Shown piece by piece: positions 14,293 to 23,061 of a stretch of 26,380 nt of DNA (positions are counted from its first letter, which is position 1; each line of letters begins with the position of its first letter). The notes under the pieces were generated by a model. That model was given only the letters and a program-made list of their open reading frames with translations. It was not told the DNA's origin and searched no databases. Source of the stretch: CAZDML01 sp964506645 (GTDB lineage Bacteria > Elusimicrobiota > Elusimicrobia > 2-01-FULL-59-12); contig CAZDML010000014.1 in assembly GCA_964506645.1 (NCBI GenBank), forward strand, positions 1 through 26,380. Direction: 5' to 3'. Made by a program: the position numbers and the translations under genes.

Positions 14293-15276
14293 ATGCGAAT
14301 ACTGATCACAGGTGCCACGGGGTTTGTCGGCCGCTACTTGATTCCTCAGCTGCTGCAGCAGGGCAAGCACGAGGTGTGGGGGTTCTGCCGCTGGCGCAGC
14401 CAGCTGCAGGGGTTCGAGAAATTGCCCGCCCGGTTTCACTGGAAAGAATGCGACATTCGTGATGCCGGCAGTGTGATGCGTGCCGTGCGCGCGATTCGCC
14501 CGGAGCGCATCTATCATCTGGCAGCGCAATCGTATGTTCCTACCTCCTGGCATGCTCCCAGCGAGACGCTGATCAACAATATTGTCGGACAACTGCATAT
14601 TCTCGATGCCGTTCGCGATCTCGAGAAGCCCTGTCGCGTGCTCATCGTGGGATCTTCCGAAGAGTACGGCCTCGTGTCTCCGCATGATTTGCCCGTCAAG
14701 GAGTCCACCCCTTTCCGTCCGTTATCGCCGTATGCGGTGTCGAAGGTCGGGCAGGACATGCTGGCCTATCAATACCATCGGTCTTACGGAATGCCGATCA
14801 TACGAACCCGCGCGTTTAATCACGACGGTCCGGGTCGTCCGGATGTTTTTGTGGCTTCCGGACTGGCGAAGCAGGTGGCTCGCGTTTCTCTGGGTTTGCA
14901 AGAGCCCGTGCTGACGGTCGGTAATATGGCCGTCGTCCGAGACTTTTTGGATGTCCGTGATGTGGTGCGTGCGTACGCGCTGGCCATGGAAAAAGGCATT
15001 CCTGGCGAGGTGTACAACATCTGTTCTGGCCGTGGATGGTCGGTAAAACAGATTGTTGATTTTCTCTGTAAAACGTCCGGTATTCGCGCGCGTATTCATG
15101 TCGATCCTGCCCGTGCCCGTCCTGCAGACAATCCGCGCATCATTGGGGATGGCACCAAATTCCGGCTTCAGACCGGCTGGAAGCCGCAGATCCCTTTTGA
15201 AACAACCCTGATGGATTTGTTGAAGTACTGGCAGACGCGGGTGTTTAAAGCGGATGAAAATTCTCCATCTCAATGA
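14293..15276 (+). CDS. rmd: NAD(P)-dependent SDR, GDP-4-dehydro-6-deoxymannose reductase (RMD)-like
   Basis: A 327-residue extended SDR with the nucleotide-binding TGATGFVG at 6-13, active-site Ser near 121-122 (GSSEEYG, 120-126) and YAVSK at 147-151. AAQSYVPTSW (77-86), AFNHDGPGRPDVFV (174-187) and RDFLDVRDVVRAY (216-228) are the signature blocks of the GMD/RMD group, and the length fits RMD better than GMD. RMD reduces GDP-4-dehydro-6-deoxy-D-mannose to GDP-D-rhamnose. No GMD gene is in the window, so the substrate would be made elsewhere; a related GDP-sugar reductase or epimerase is also possible. The start ATG has AGGA 4 nt ahead. The C-terminus overlaps the next gene by 23 nt. Confidence 0.8.
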   Translation: MRILITGATGFVGRYLIPQLLQQGKHEVWGFCRWRSQLQGFEKLPARFHWKECDIRDAGSVMRAVRAIRPERIYHLAAQSYVPTSWHAPSETLINNIVGQLHILDAVRDLEKPCRVLIVGSSEEYGLVSPHDLPVKESTPFRPLSPYAVSKVGQDMLAYQYHRSYGMPIIRTRAFNHDGPGRPDVFVASGLAKQVARVSLGLQEPVLTVGNMAVVRDFLDVRDVVRAYALAMEKGIPGEVYNICSGRGWSVKQIVDFLCKTSGIRARIHVDPARARPADNPRIIGDGTKFRLQTGWKPQIPFETTLMDLLKYWQTRVFKADENSPSQ

Positions 15277-16378
15277 CCGCGCCGTTCCCGGGGGAGGGGT
15301 GGAAGTCTATTTGCAGGGACTTCTCCCAGCGCTCGAGCGCCAGGGGCATGCGACCCGACTGTTTGCCGGCGCGGATGCTTTTTCTGATAGTTCCTCTTTA
15401 AAAGAATGCCTACGGTCCTTCCAGCCCGATATCATTCATCTGCATAACGGTGTGCCCCGTCATGGTCGCCATACCGTTCTCGAAAACTTCCCGCTGATCA
15501 AGACCGTGCATGTCTATAACACCGTCTGTCCTGCGGGGACATATCATCTCCAGCGCTCCGACACGATTTGCAATCGGACACGAAGCGCTTATTGCTGGGC
15601 GAGTGCCTACGTGCATCGCTGCAACAGTTTGCGCCCTTGGGTGATTGCACGCACCTACCAGGAGTCGCTGGCGCATTCGGAGGAAGATCGCTTCGCGGAT
15701 CATCTCCTCACCGCCAGCGCCTATGTCCGCGAGCGTTTGATACAGAATGGGTACGATTCGCAAAAAGTCAGCGTCCTCCCGTATGCCATTCAACTGCCGG
15801 AGCCGGTGCGTGCGTCACTCCCAGAACCGTCTTTACGGAACGGCTATGTATTGTTCGTTGGACGGCTCTATCCGGAGAAAGGGGTGTCGTATTTGTTGCA
15901 AGCTATGCAGTCGGCAAAGATTTCGCTGCCTCTGGTGGTGATGGGTGATGGATCCCTCGACTATCGGATGGCGTTAGAGAAAGAAGCCCAGAAGCGTTTA
16001 CCCGGACAGGTGCATTGGATCGGATGGAAAGAAGGTTCAGAAAAGGATCTGTGGCTCGCCCATGCGCGGGTGCTCGCGCTACCGTCGGTATGGCCAGAAC
16101 CATTCGGAATCGTGGGATTAGAAGCCATGGCCTTTCAAAAACCGGTGGTGGCTTTCGATGTGGGGGGAATCCGGGACTGGCTCGAGGATCAAACGACAGG
16201 CTGTCTGGTCCCGGCTGGCGATGTAGAGAAGTTTGGAGCCGCGCTCCAGCAGTGTGTGGGGGACATCGCGCAGTCCCGTCGTTGGGGGGAGGCAGGCCGG
16301 GAACACGTTCGAGCGCACTATACCTATGAGTCGCATCTTCCGCCGCTGCTCGCGCTGTATAAGAAGGTGTGTGCATGA
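15254..16378 (+). CDS. GT4 family glycosyltransferase with central four-Cys patch
   Basis: A 374-residue GT-B enzyme. The N-terminal domain opens with a glycine loop (AVPGGGVEVYLQGL, 10-23) and DIIHLHNG (59-66). Residues 92-123 hold four cysteines (92, 106, 114, 123) in the acceptor domain, a pattern seen in a GT4 subgroup and possibly a metal or structural site. The donor domain has FVGRLYPEKGV at 201-211 and the E-x7-E pair in EPFGIVGLEAM (Glu282, Glu290), which is intact, so it should be active as a retaining enzyme. The ATG at 15254 lies inside the end of the RMD-like gene and has only a weak ribosome site. Probably adds one residue of the repeat unit on the cytoplasmic face. Confidence 0.88.
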   Translation: MKILHLNDRAVPGGGVEVYLQGLLPALERQGHATRLFAGADAFSDSSSLKECLRSFQPDIIHLHNGVPRHGRHTVLENFPLIKTVHVYNTVCPAGTYHLQRSDTICNRTRSAYCWASAYVHRCNSLRPWVIARTYQESLAHSEEDRFADHLLTASAYVRERLIQNGYDSQKVSVLPYAIQLPEPVRASLPEPSLRNGYVLFVGRLYPEKGVSYLLQAMQSAKISLPLVVMGDGSLDYRMALEKEAQKRLPGQVHWIGWKEGSEKDLWLAHARVLALPSVWPEPFGIVGLEAMAFQKPVVAFDVGGIRDWLEDQTTGCLVPAGDVEKFGAALQQCVGDIAQSRRWGEAGREHVRAHYTYESHLPPLLALYKKVCA

Positions 16379-17475
16379 ACATCACTTTTATCAGCCGCTC
16401 CTTTCCACCAGAAAAATCTGGAATCGGTGATTATGTCGATCAATTGGCTTCCCATCTTCACGCCCGCGGACACGTCGTACGTGTGTTGACGTCCTTGGCC
16501 GCTACGAGCCATCGTCCCTCCACCGCCTATGCCGTGAATGCGGAGATACGGCACTGGTCGCTTCTAGGACTCTTTCGTCTGCTCAGGGCCGTCCGTCAGC
16601 ATTCCCCTGACGTTGTGGTGCTGGAGTATGCACCGCACGCGTTTGGTTGGTGCGGCATCACGTTCGGTGTGCCGCTGGCCATGCTTGCGCTGCGCTGGGG
16701 GTATGGTCAGCGACTCATTGTGACGGGGCATGAACTGTATTGGGATTGGAGCTTGTCTCCAGCTCACCTGTTATTGGCTGTACTGCATCGCCTCCAATTT
16801 TTTATTTTAGTCCTTGCCGCACAGCGGTGGGTCTTCATGACGGAAAAACAGAAACGGACAGTGCACCAAAACTGGCCTATCGCTAAGGATCGCTTGAATC
16901 AAATTCCTGTCGGGGCGACGGTGCCGCGTCCTGTGTCTTTGTCTAGACGTTCGCCGCAGGCGGGGGAGTTTCGATTGGGTCTGCTCAGCGCGATGTTCGA
17001 TGCACGGGCCTACCAGCAATGGCGCCACATTATCGAGGCGCTTCGCCTGGAACATATTCCCGTGCGCGCGTTCTGGATCGGACAAGGGACACCGCCCGCC
17101 TCGATGCCCGAATCCCCCGCAATGACCGTGACGGGACCTCTCGATCCGTCAGCTCTTGCGCAGTGTCTGGGAAACCTGGATGTCTTGCTGCAGCTCAAAG
17201 AAGAAGGCCCGACAACGCGAAACACGGCGCTCATTAGCGCGCTCTCACTGGGGTGTCCGGTGGTCTCCTTGGAGCCCCGCCGTGAGCCTCGGGATGCATT
17301 TTGGGAGGATAGCGGGGTGCTGCAGGTGCGAGATACATCAGAAATGCCCCGTGCGCTGACAGATCTGTTCGCATGCCCTGAGAAGCGTTCTGCACTCTCC
17401 GATCAGGCACGGCGTTTTTATGAGCGTCATTTTGACTGGCCGCTGCTGGCCCAGCGTTGGGAGGCGCTTCTATGA
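16375..17475 (+). CDS. Divergent GT-B glycosyltransferase lacking the E-x7-E pair
   Basis: A 366-residue protein. The first domain is GT4-like (MNITFISRSFPPEKSGIGDY at 1-20) with a short hydrophobic helix near 130-150. The C-terminal domain has LGLLSAMF (201-208), IGQGTP near 235 and LKEEGPTTRNTALISALSLG (274-293). Where GT4 enzymes have E-x7-E, this segment has no second Glu (Ser288 in that place), and resembles a GT-B subgroup with an R-N/S-T-A/T-L motif. It may use a different donor geometry, or be a partner rather than a catalyst. The ATG at 16375 overlaps the upstream stop (ATGA) and has AGAAGG 7 nt ahead; a GTG two codons earlier is less likely. It overlaps the polymerase gene by ATGA at 17472-17475. 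Confidence 0.75.
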   Translation: MNITFISRSFPPEKSGIGDYVDQLASHLHARGHVVRVLTSLAATSHRPSTAYAVNAEIRHWSLLGLFRLLRAVRQHSPDVVVLEYAPHAFGWCGITFGVPLAMLALRWGYGQRLIVTGHELYWDWSLSPAHLLLAVLHRLQFFILVLAAQRWVFMTEKQKRTVHQNWPIAKDRLNQIPVGATVPRPVSLSRRSPQAGEFRLGLLSAMFDARAYQQWRHIIEALRLEHIPVRAFWIGQGTPPASMPESPAMTVTGPLDPSALAQCLGNLDVLLQLKEEGPTTRNTALISALSLGCPVVSLEPRREPRDAFWEDSGVLQVRDTSEMPRALTDLFACPEKRSALSDQARRFYERHFDWPLLAQRWEALL

Positions 17476-18881
17476 GTGTTAAAGTCCTTCTTTTAGGGGC
17501 GCCCTTTGCGCTGCTCATGCTGGCACTCTGTTTTCGCTATTGGCGTGCCACCATTCTGGCAATTCCGTTCTGGTTGTTGCTGGAGGGTGTTTTTCGAAAA
17601 TGGGTATTTCCGTCTGCCCATATTCCGATTTACTTCATTAAAGACATCGTCTTGATGGCGGCTTTCTTGCGGTTCTTATCGCTGCGTATGACCGGGCGTA
17701 TGACGCGTCATTCCTCGCTAAAAGTGTACGACTTCTTCTTCTTGCTGCTTGTGGTATGGACTTTCCTGGAAATGTTCAATCCCAGCATCCCGCACGTCGC
17801 CATTGCCATCATGGGAATTAAGGTGCATCTGTTTTATCTCTTTTTCCTGTATGCCTCGCCTTATTTGTTTGATTCCAAAGAAGAATTGCTCCGTTATCTG
17901 CGTTGGTATGTGGTGTGTTCTCTTCCCCTACTGATTCTGGGTATCGTTCAATTTTTCAGCCCGCCCGGAAGCTTCATCACCACGAGCTTAAGCTGGGGTG
18001 ACAGTGCGGCCGAATACACCTCGTTTGGCGGATCGGGTCTTTTCGGAGACCGCGTACGTATTACGAGCACGTTTGCGTATTTAACGGAATATGCCGGCTA
18101 TTTAACCGTGCTCACCATGCTGCTGATTTCCATGATGCAGATTAAACAGTTAAAAGGACGTTGGATTTTGTATCCATTGGCTGCATTGGCCGGTGTGAAT
18201 TTGATGATGACAGGATCGCGAGCGCCCATTCTCTTTATTGCTGTTGGCACGACGCTCTTTTTCTTCATGAGTGGTATTTTTTCCGTCAAACGCTTCATTG
18301 GAATCGCCTTCCGTTTGGGGTGGGTGGCGATCGTGGCATCCTTGGTGATTGCTATTCAGTTCCCGGAAGCGTTTCAGGCGTTTCGTGACCGGGCGTCAAC
18401 GACAAACGACGGTGTGTTGCGTCTGTTCGTTCCTATTTTAGAGCCGTGGGACAAAGCCCCTAATGCAGGACCTTTTGGATACGGGGTGGGAACGGCGCAT
18501 CAGTCGACCCGCTTCCTCGTCGGCTCTGACTTTGACTGGGGACCGATGGACCGTGCTTTCGAAGGAGAACAGGGCCGTGTGATGATGGAATTGGGAATTA
18601 TGGGGTTCATTCTTTTTTACGTATTTCGAATCATTCTGCTGATCTATATGTGGGGAGCCGTCAATCGCTGTAAAGATCTCGATTTGAAGATGCTTGCGAT
18701 CGCCCTGTTTATTCTGAATGTTATTTTTGCGGTGAATGGTGTTCTCTTCTCCAACCTGCAGCTCGTGTCATTCTGGTTTTTTGCCGGTGTCGTGCTGCGC
18801 GTGCCTGATTTAACTCTGAATTCTGATTCTGAAAAACAGACTGTACCGGAAGATCCCCGTGCCGATTTCCGCCTCACCTAA
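17472..18881 (+). CDS. Wzy/WaaL-like O-antigen polymerase or ligase
   Basis: A 469-residue polytopic membrane protein with about 10-12 hydrophobic segments. It carries the family marks of the O-antigen polymerase/ligase superfamily: GSRAP at 248-252 after a transmembrane helix, a large extracytoplasmic loop from about 315 to 380 with GYGVGT (336-341), and EGEQGRVMMELGIMGF leading into the next helix. In a Wzx/Wzy operon the expected role is joining flipped repeat units at the periplasmic face; a ligase role cannot be excluded from sequence. The ATG at 17472 has GGAGG 8 nt upstream and overlaps the previous stop by 4 nt; the in-frame TTG at 17457 lies at that ribosome site and is rejected. The hydrophilic C-terminal tail is encoded in part by the overlap with the next gene. 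Confidence 0.86.
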   Translation: MSVKVLLLGAPFALLMLALCFRYWRATILAIPFWLLLEGVFRKWVFPSAHIPIYFIKDIVLMAAFLRFLSLRMTGRMTRHSSLKVYDFFFLLLVVWTFLEMFNPSIPHVAIAIMGIKVHLFYLFFLYASPYLFDSKEELLRYLRWYVVCSLPLLILGIVQFFSPPGSFITTSLSWGDSAAEYTSFGGSGLFGDRVRITSTFAYLTEYAGYLTVLTMLLISMMQIKQLKGRWILYPLAALAGVNLMMTGSRAPILFIAVGTTLFFFMSGIFSVKRFIGIAFRLGWVAIVASLVIAIQFPEAFQAFRDRASTTNDGVLRLFVPILEPWDKAPNAGPFGYGVGTAHQSTRFLVGSDFDWGPMDRAFEGEQGRVMMELGIMGFILFYVFRIILLIYMWGAVNRCKDLDLKMLAIALFILNVIFAVNGVLFSNLQLVSFWFFAGVVLRVPDLTLNSDSEKQTVPEDPRADFRLT

Positions 18882-20046
18882 CGTGAACGGTCTCTCCGTC
18901 GCCTATGTGATTCCATCTCTGCATCAGGATGGGGGTACGGAGCGCGCTTTTTTTGAACTGGCGCATGCGGCTCTGCGCGCAGGGCATCGTGTAACAGTGT
19001 TTGCCTCGCAAGTGAAAGGGCTCGATCCGAGGATCCGGTGGATCTGGACACCGTCGCTTCCGGGACCGGGACTTGTGGTGTTTCTTTCCTTTTGGCTATC
19101 CAATCACATCGTCCGTGCCCTACGACGTTGGGTTTTGCGAGAACATTTTGATGTACTGCATGCAACGGGACCGGATGTCTGGAGCCCGGATGTCGTTAGC
19201 TATCACTGCGATCACTACACCATGTTCGAAGATCATCAGCGCGGGGCTATCGATGACCCGTGGTTTTTAGCTCGCGCATCCCACAGGGCTCTGGCGTGTG
19301 TGGCTGGATGGTTTGAAGGACAGGTCTGGCGCAATCCGCGGGTCCGGCTGCGTATGGTCGTTTCCGAGATAGTACGTATTCAGTTGGAAGGCCATCATGG
19401 AGCGGCCGGTGGTGCCGTAGCGCTGAACCGAAATGGGGTTGACCTTTCCGTGTTTCAGCCCCACGATGTTTCAGCACAATCACGGAAACGTCAGGTTTGG
19501 AACATGACGAAAGCTCCCTGGTGGATCGTTTTTGTGGGCAATGCTTGGAAGCACAAGGGATTGGCCGTCTTGCTGGAGGCCTGTGGCCGCATGGAAGATC
19601 CTTCGGTGGGTGTGTGCGTGGTTGGGCAAGGAGACGTTGAGCGTTACCGCCGGCTAGCCGCCCAGGTAGGTCTTGCGCATTGTGTTTTTCATGCGGGGGG
19701 GCGGTCGCCGCAAGTGCTTTCTGATTGTTATGGGGCGGCGAACGTCCTGGTACAGCCTTCGCGAGTCGATGCGTTTGGCCTTCCTGTGCTGGAAGCGATG
19801 GCCTGCGGGCGTGCCGTGATTGTCAGTGCGGCCGCTGGCGTGAGCGAACTCATCGTGCCAAATAAAAACGGACTTCTTTTTAAAGATCCCAGCAGCGTAG
19901 AGGAATTGTGTGGTCATCTTCGCGCCCTGCGAAATGACCCGGCGCTGGAAAGACGTCTCGGTGAAGCAGCGGCACAAACTGCACGCGCCTATTCCTGGGA
20001 CACCGTCACGCAACAGGTGCTTACCTCTTATGATGGTCTGCGCTAA
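18859..20046 (+). CDS. GT4 family glycosyltransferase
   Basis: A 395-residue GT-B enzyme. The N-terminal domain has SLHQDGGTERAFFELA (19-34) and FDVLHATGPDVW near 99-110. The donor domain has FVGNAWKHKGL near 223-233 and DAFGLPVLEAMACG, with Asp in the first place and Glu in the second of the usual E-x7-E. The start is taken at GTG 18859, which has GGAAGA about 6 nt upstream and gives a 23-nt overlap with the polymerase gene; a GTG at 18883, directly after that stop, is the alternative and would remove only eight residues. It presumably adds one sugar of the repeat unit; the linkage is unknown. Confidence 0.87.
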   Translation: MPISASPNVNGLSVAYVIPSLHQDGGTERAFFELAHAALRAGHRVTVFASQVKGLDPRIRWIWTPSLPGPGLVVFLSFWLSNHIVRALRRWVLREHFDVLHATGPDVWSPDVVSYHCDHYTMFEDHQRGAIDDPWFLARASHRALACVAGWFEGQVWRNPRVRLRMVVSEIVRIQLEGHHGAAGGAVALNRNGVDLSVFQPHDVSAQSRKRQVWNMTKAPWWIVFVGNAWKHKGLAVLLEACGRMEDPSVGVCVVGQGDVERYRRLAAQVGLAHCVFHAGGRSPQVLSDCYGAANVLVQPSRVDAFGLPVLEAMACGRAVIVSAAAGVSELIVPNKNGLLFKDPSSVEELCGHLRALRNDPALERRLGEAAAQTARAYSWDTVTQQVLTSYDGLR

Positions 20047-21226
20047 TCCGACCCCTCTGCGTATCCTGTACCTCAACCCCTACGGACAGTCCGTCAGTGG
20101 GGCCGACGAAAGTTTGGTTCAGGCGATCGCTCATTTCCCGCAGGGCGCGGTGCAGGCGGCAGTGCTGGTCCCACAATGGAGTCCGTACGCGGATCGCTTG
20201 AAAGCGCTGGGCGCTGAGGTGCACGTCGTCGGCCGCTGGGCCCGATTGCGCAGGTCCTGGAACCCCCTGCTTTGGCTGGCGTATCTGCTTGTTTTCCCTG
20301 GGAACCTATGGAAAGTGTATCAGGCCGTACGGCGTTTTCGGCCGCAATTGATACATACGAACGAAGCCGTCTTGCTGCAAGGTGGGTTGGTTGCGCGACT
20401 CTGCGGTCTGCCTTCCGTCTTTCATGTGCGCCAGAATGCCATGGTCAAACCGTTCTGGGTTTTCTGGGGTCTTTCCAGGATCTGGAATCGGTTAGCGGAT
20501 CATATTTTTGTTATTTCAAAAGGAACGGCGCAGTTATTTGTCGAAACGGGCATTCCACTGGGGCCCACGCTGGAAGTGCTTTATAACGGGCTGGACCTGG
20601 ATGCTGCCCGCGACCTGGATACGCGGGCGGACGCTTTACGGCAGAAGTACGGGTGGGACGCTTCGCATCGATTGATTGGAACGGTGGGCCGGTTGCATCC
20701 GCGTAAGCGTGTAGAGACCTTTTTGCAAGCCTGCGCTGGGCTGGCGCAAAAACGACAGGATCTTCGGTTTGTCGTGGTGGGGGGAACAGACGGCAGCACG
20801 TTGGAACTGGAATACGAGGCGTCCCTTAAAAAGGAAGCATCTCGGCTGGGTATTGCAGAGCGTGTTCTTTTTGCCGGGACACAGTCGGACATTCTGGCGT
20901 GGATGCGGCTCCTGCAGGTGTTTGTAATGACCTCGGTGGATGAAGGCTTTGGTCGTGTCCTCATCGAGGCCATGGCAGCGGGTACGTTTTTGGTGGCATC
21001 CGAGTCTGGTGCGGCGCCGGAAATCGTCGGAGACGCCGGACTTTTAGCCCCGGCTGGCAACGCCTATGCGTTTGCCGATAAGGTGGAAGCGATTTTAGCG
21101 GACCGCGCGCTGCAGTCGTTTCTTCGTCAGCGCAGCGAAGAGCGTGTGCGACAAAATTTTGATATTTGTAAGCACAGTGCACGAATTCTGGAGGTGTATA
21201 AGGTTTTGATAGAGTCGGCGGTATGA
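20030..21226 (+). CDS. GT4 family glycosyltransferase
   Basis: A 398-residue GT-B enzyme with a complete set of GT4 marks: LYLNPYGQSVSGADESL near 13-29, QLIHTNEAVLLQGGL near 110-124, GTVGRLHPRKRVETFL near 222-237, and EGFGRVLIEAMAAG with both Glu residues. Upstream codons in frame extend to 19910 inside the previous gene, but that extension is out-of-frame coding sequence of the neighbour, so the start is set at the paired ATGs at 20030/20033, just upstream of the previous stop. It overlaps the next gene by ATGA at 21223-21226. Substrate not known. Confidence 0.87.
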   Translation: MMVCANPTPLRILYLNPYGQSVSGADESLVQAIAHFPQGAVQAAVLVPQWSPYADRLKALGAEVHVVGRWARLRRSWNPLLWLAYLLVFPGNLWKVYQAVRRFRPQLIHTNEAVLLQGGLVARLCGLPSVFHVRQNAMVKPFWVFWGLSRIWNRLADHIFVISKGTAQLFVETGIPLGPTLEVLYNGLDLDAARDLDTRADALRQKYGWDASHRLIGTVGRLHPRKRVETFLQACAGLAQKRQDLRFVVVGGTDGSTLELEYEASLKKEASRLGIAERVLFAGTQSDILAWMRLLQVFVMTSVDEGFGRVLIEAMAAGTFLVASESGAAPEIVGDAGLLAPAGNAYAFADKVEAILADRALQSFLRQRSEERVRQNFDICKHSARILEVYKVLIESAV

Positions 21227-23061
21227 AGATTCTTTTTTACACCAATTCATTTTATCCTGACCCGATTGGGATTGCTTACTACAACACCGAGTGGGTCGAA
21301 GAATTGCGCCGCCAGGGGCATGCGGTGGAAGTGCTGACTGGCATGCCGTATTATCCGCAATGGAAAATCGCCGAGCGCTACCAGGGCCGCTGGAAAGTTC
21401 ATGAAACCTATCAGGGCATCCCCATCACGCGCTGCTGGCTCTACGTCCCTTTGCGCCAGCGTGCGTGGAGCCGGTTTTTGTGCGAGTTGTCCCTAATGGT
21501 CAGCAGTTTCTGGGATCTGTTTTTCCGGCGCTACGATTTATTGATTGCGGTGACGCCTCCGTTCGGACTCAGCTTGGCGGCAGGGTGTGTCGCACGCTGG
21601 CGGCAGCGGCCGTTCTGGCTTCATGTGCAAGATTTACAAGTCGATGCAGGAGCGGCCGTCGGTTTTCTGCGAAACCCACGATTATTGCGTCTATTGCGTT
21701 GGTTGGAGGCCTGGGTGTGGCGTCAGTCCACAGGCCTGACGACGATCAGTGAAGCGATGAGAAAACGGATGGAAACGCGTGAACCACGCCTGTCCGTGTC
21801 GCTCTTTCCAAACTGGGTAAAAACGCAAGAGATGATTCCCCAGCCCAAGGACAGTTCTTTCCGTCGGGAAACAGGGACGCAAGGTCAATTTGTCGTGCTG
21901 TACTCCGGCAGTTTGGGGATTCACCAAGGACTGGACGATTTACTGGCGGCGGCCGAGCAGATGCGGAATGATCCGCAGATCCGTTTTGTGGTGGTGGGGG
22001 ATGGGAACTACCGAGTCCAGCTCCAGCAGCAGGCGGAACGTGCGGGGCTACGCCAGATGGTTTGGCTGCCGCTTCAGCCGAAAGAGCGCCTGGCAGAAAT
22101 GTTGTCCAGCGCGGACGTGGGCCTTGTGATGGAGACCCGGCAGATGGCGAATTTAAGCATGCCGTCTAAAATTCTCAATCAAATGGCGTGCGGCCGGCCG
22201 ATTCTGGCGGTTGCCGATGAACAGTCCCTTTTGGCACAAACACTGCGCGCGACGTCCGGGGGTGTGGTGGTTCCGCCGGGTGCGCCAGAGCGTCTGGTCC
22301 AGCAATTGCGTCAACTTCAATCCGCTCCCGATCGACTGGAGCAGATGGGGCAGCAGGCGCGAACGTTTGTGCAGGCGAATCACGACTCGGCGGCCGTTTT
22401 TGCGTTGATCCCGCAGCTCATCGACCGTGCGATGCCGGCGGTAGGATACCGCGAATATCTCCTGAAGCGGATGTTCGACCGCTGTTTGGCTTTTCTGGCC
22501 TTCCTCATTTCTTCCCCGCTCTGGGTGGTGATTCCTCTGGCCATCAAACTCGAAGACGGCGGACCCGTCTTTTTCTCGCAAATGCGCAGCGGCCGGTTCG
22601 GTCGGCCGTTCCAGGCGCTGAAGTTTCGATCGCTGCGTCTGCAAGATCACGCTCGCGATAATCGGCAAGCCTCTGTGAAAGATCCCCGTGCCACTTGGGT
22701 CGGATCGATTCTGCGTGAAACGGCGCTTGATGAACTGCCCCAGCTCTGGAATATTTTGTGGGGAGATTTAAGTTTTGTCGGGCCGCGGGCGCTCTTGCCG
22801 AGCGAGGTGGAAATCGGGCTTGAACACAAAGGCGAGGTTCCGTTACATGCCATTGAAGGCTACTCCAAGCGCCTGTGGATGCGGCCGGGGCTGACCGGAA
22901 TCGCTCAAGTGTATGCGTCGCGAGAGCTGCCCCGCCGTCAGAAATTTCGCTATGACCTGATTTATCTTCGAGCACGCAGTCTGCGTCTGGATCTGGGGTT
23001 AATTCTCAAGTCGCTCTGGAATACCGCCACGGCGGGATGGGGGCGTGTTGGCCGGCGATAA
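21223..23061 (+). CDS. GT4 (WcaI-like) fused to a monotopic phosphoglycosyl transferase (bacterial sugar transferase)
   Basis: A 612-residue fusion. Residues 1 to about 400 form a WcaI-like GT4: FYPDPIGIAYYNTEWVEEL near 12-30, GMPYYPQW near 41-48, LYSGSLGIHQGLDDLL near 226-241 and SMPSKILNQMACGRP near 311-325. Residues about 414-612 are a bacterial sugar transferase (PF02397 type): membrane re-entrant helix near 420-440, KLEDGGPVFF, KFRSLR, the catalytic Asp503-Glu504 in ALDELPQLWN, then GDLSFVGPR and RPGLTGIAQV. This domain starts the repeat unit by moving a sugar phosphate from a UDP-sugar to the polyprenyl phosphate. The fused GT4 may add the second sugar straight away. It is the only initiating enzyme seen in the window. 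Confidence 0.92.
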   Translation: MKILFYTNSFYPDPIGIAYYNTEWVEELRRQGHAVEVLTGMPYYPQWKIAERYQGRWKVHETYQGIPITRCWLYVPLRQRAWSRFLCELSLMVSSFWDLFFRRYDLLIAVTPPFGLSLAAGCVARWRQRPFWLHVQDLQVDAGAAVGFLRNPRLLRLLRWLEAWVWRQSTGLTTISEAMRKRMETREPRLSVSLFPNWVKTQEMIPQPKDSSFRRETGTQGQFVVLYSGSLGIHQGLDDLLAAAEQMRNDPQIRFVVVGDGNYRVQLQQQAERAGLRQMVWLPLQPKERLAEMLSSADVGLVMETRQMANLSMPSKILNQMACGRPILAVADEQSLLAQTLRATSGGVVVPPGAPERLVQQLRQLQSAPDRLEQMGQQARTFVQANHDSAAVFALIPQLIDRAMPAVGYREYLLKRMFDRCLAFLAFLISSPLWVVIPLAIKLEDGGPVFFSQMRSGRFGRPFQALKFRSLRLQDHARDNRQASVKDPRATWVGSILRETALDELPQLWNILWGDLSFVGPRALLPSEVEIGLEHKGEVPLHAIEGYSKRLWMRPGLTGIAQVYASRELPRRQKFRYDLIYLRARSLRLDLGLILKSLWNTATAGWGRVGRR

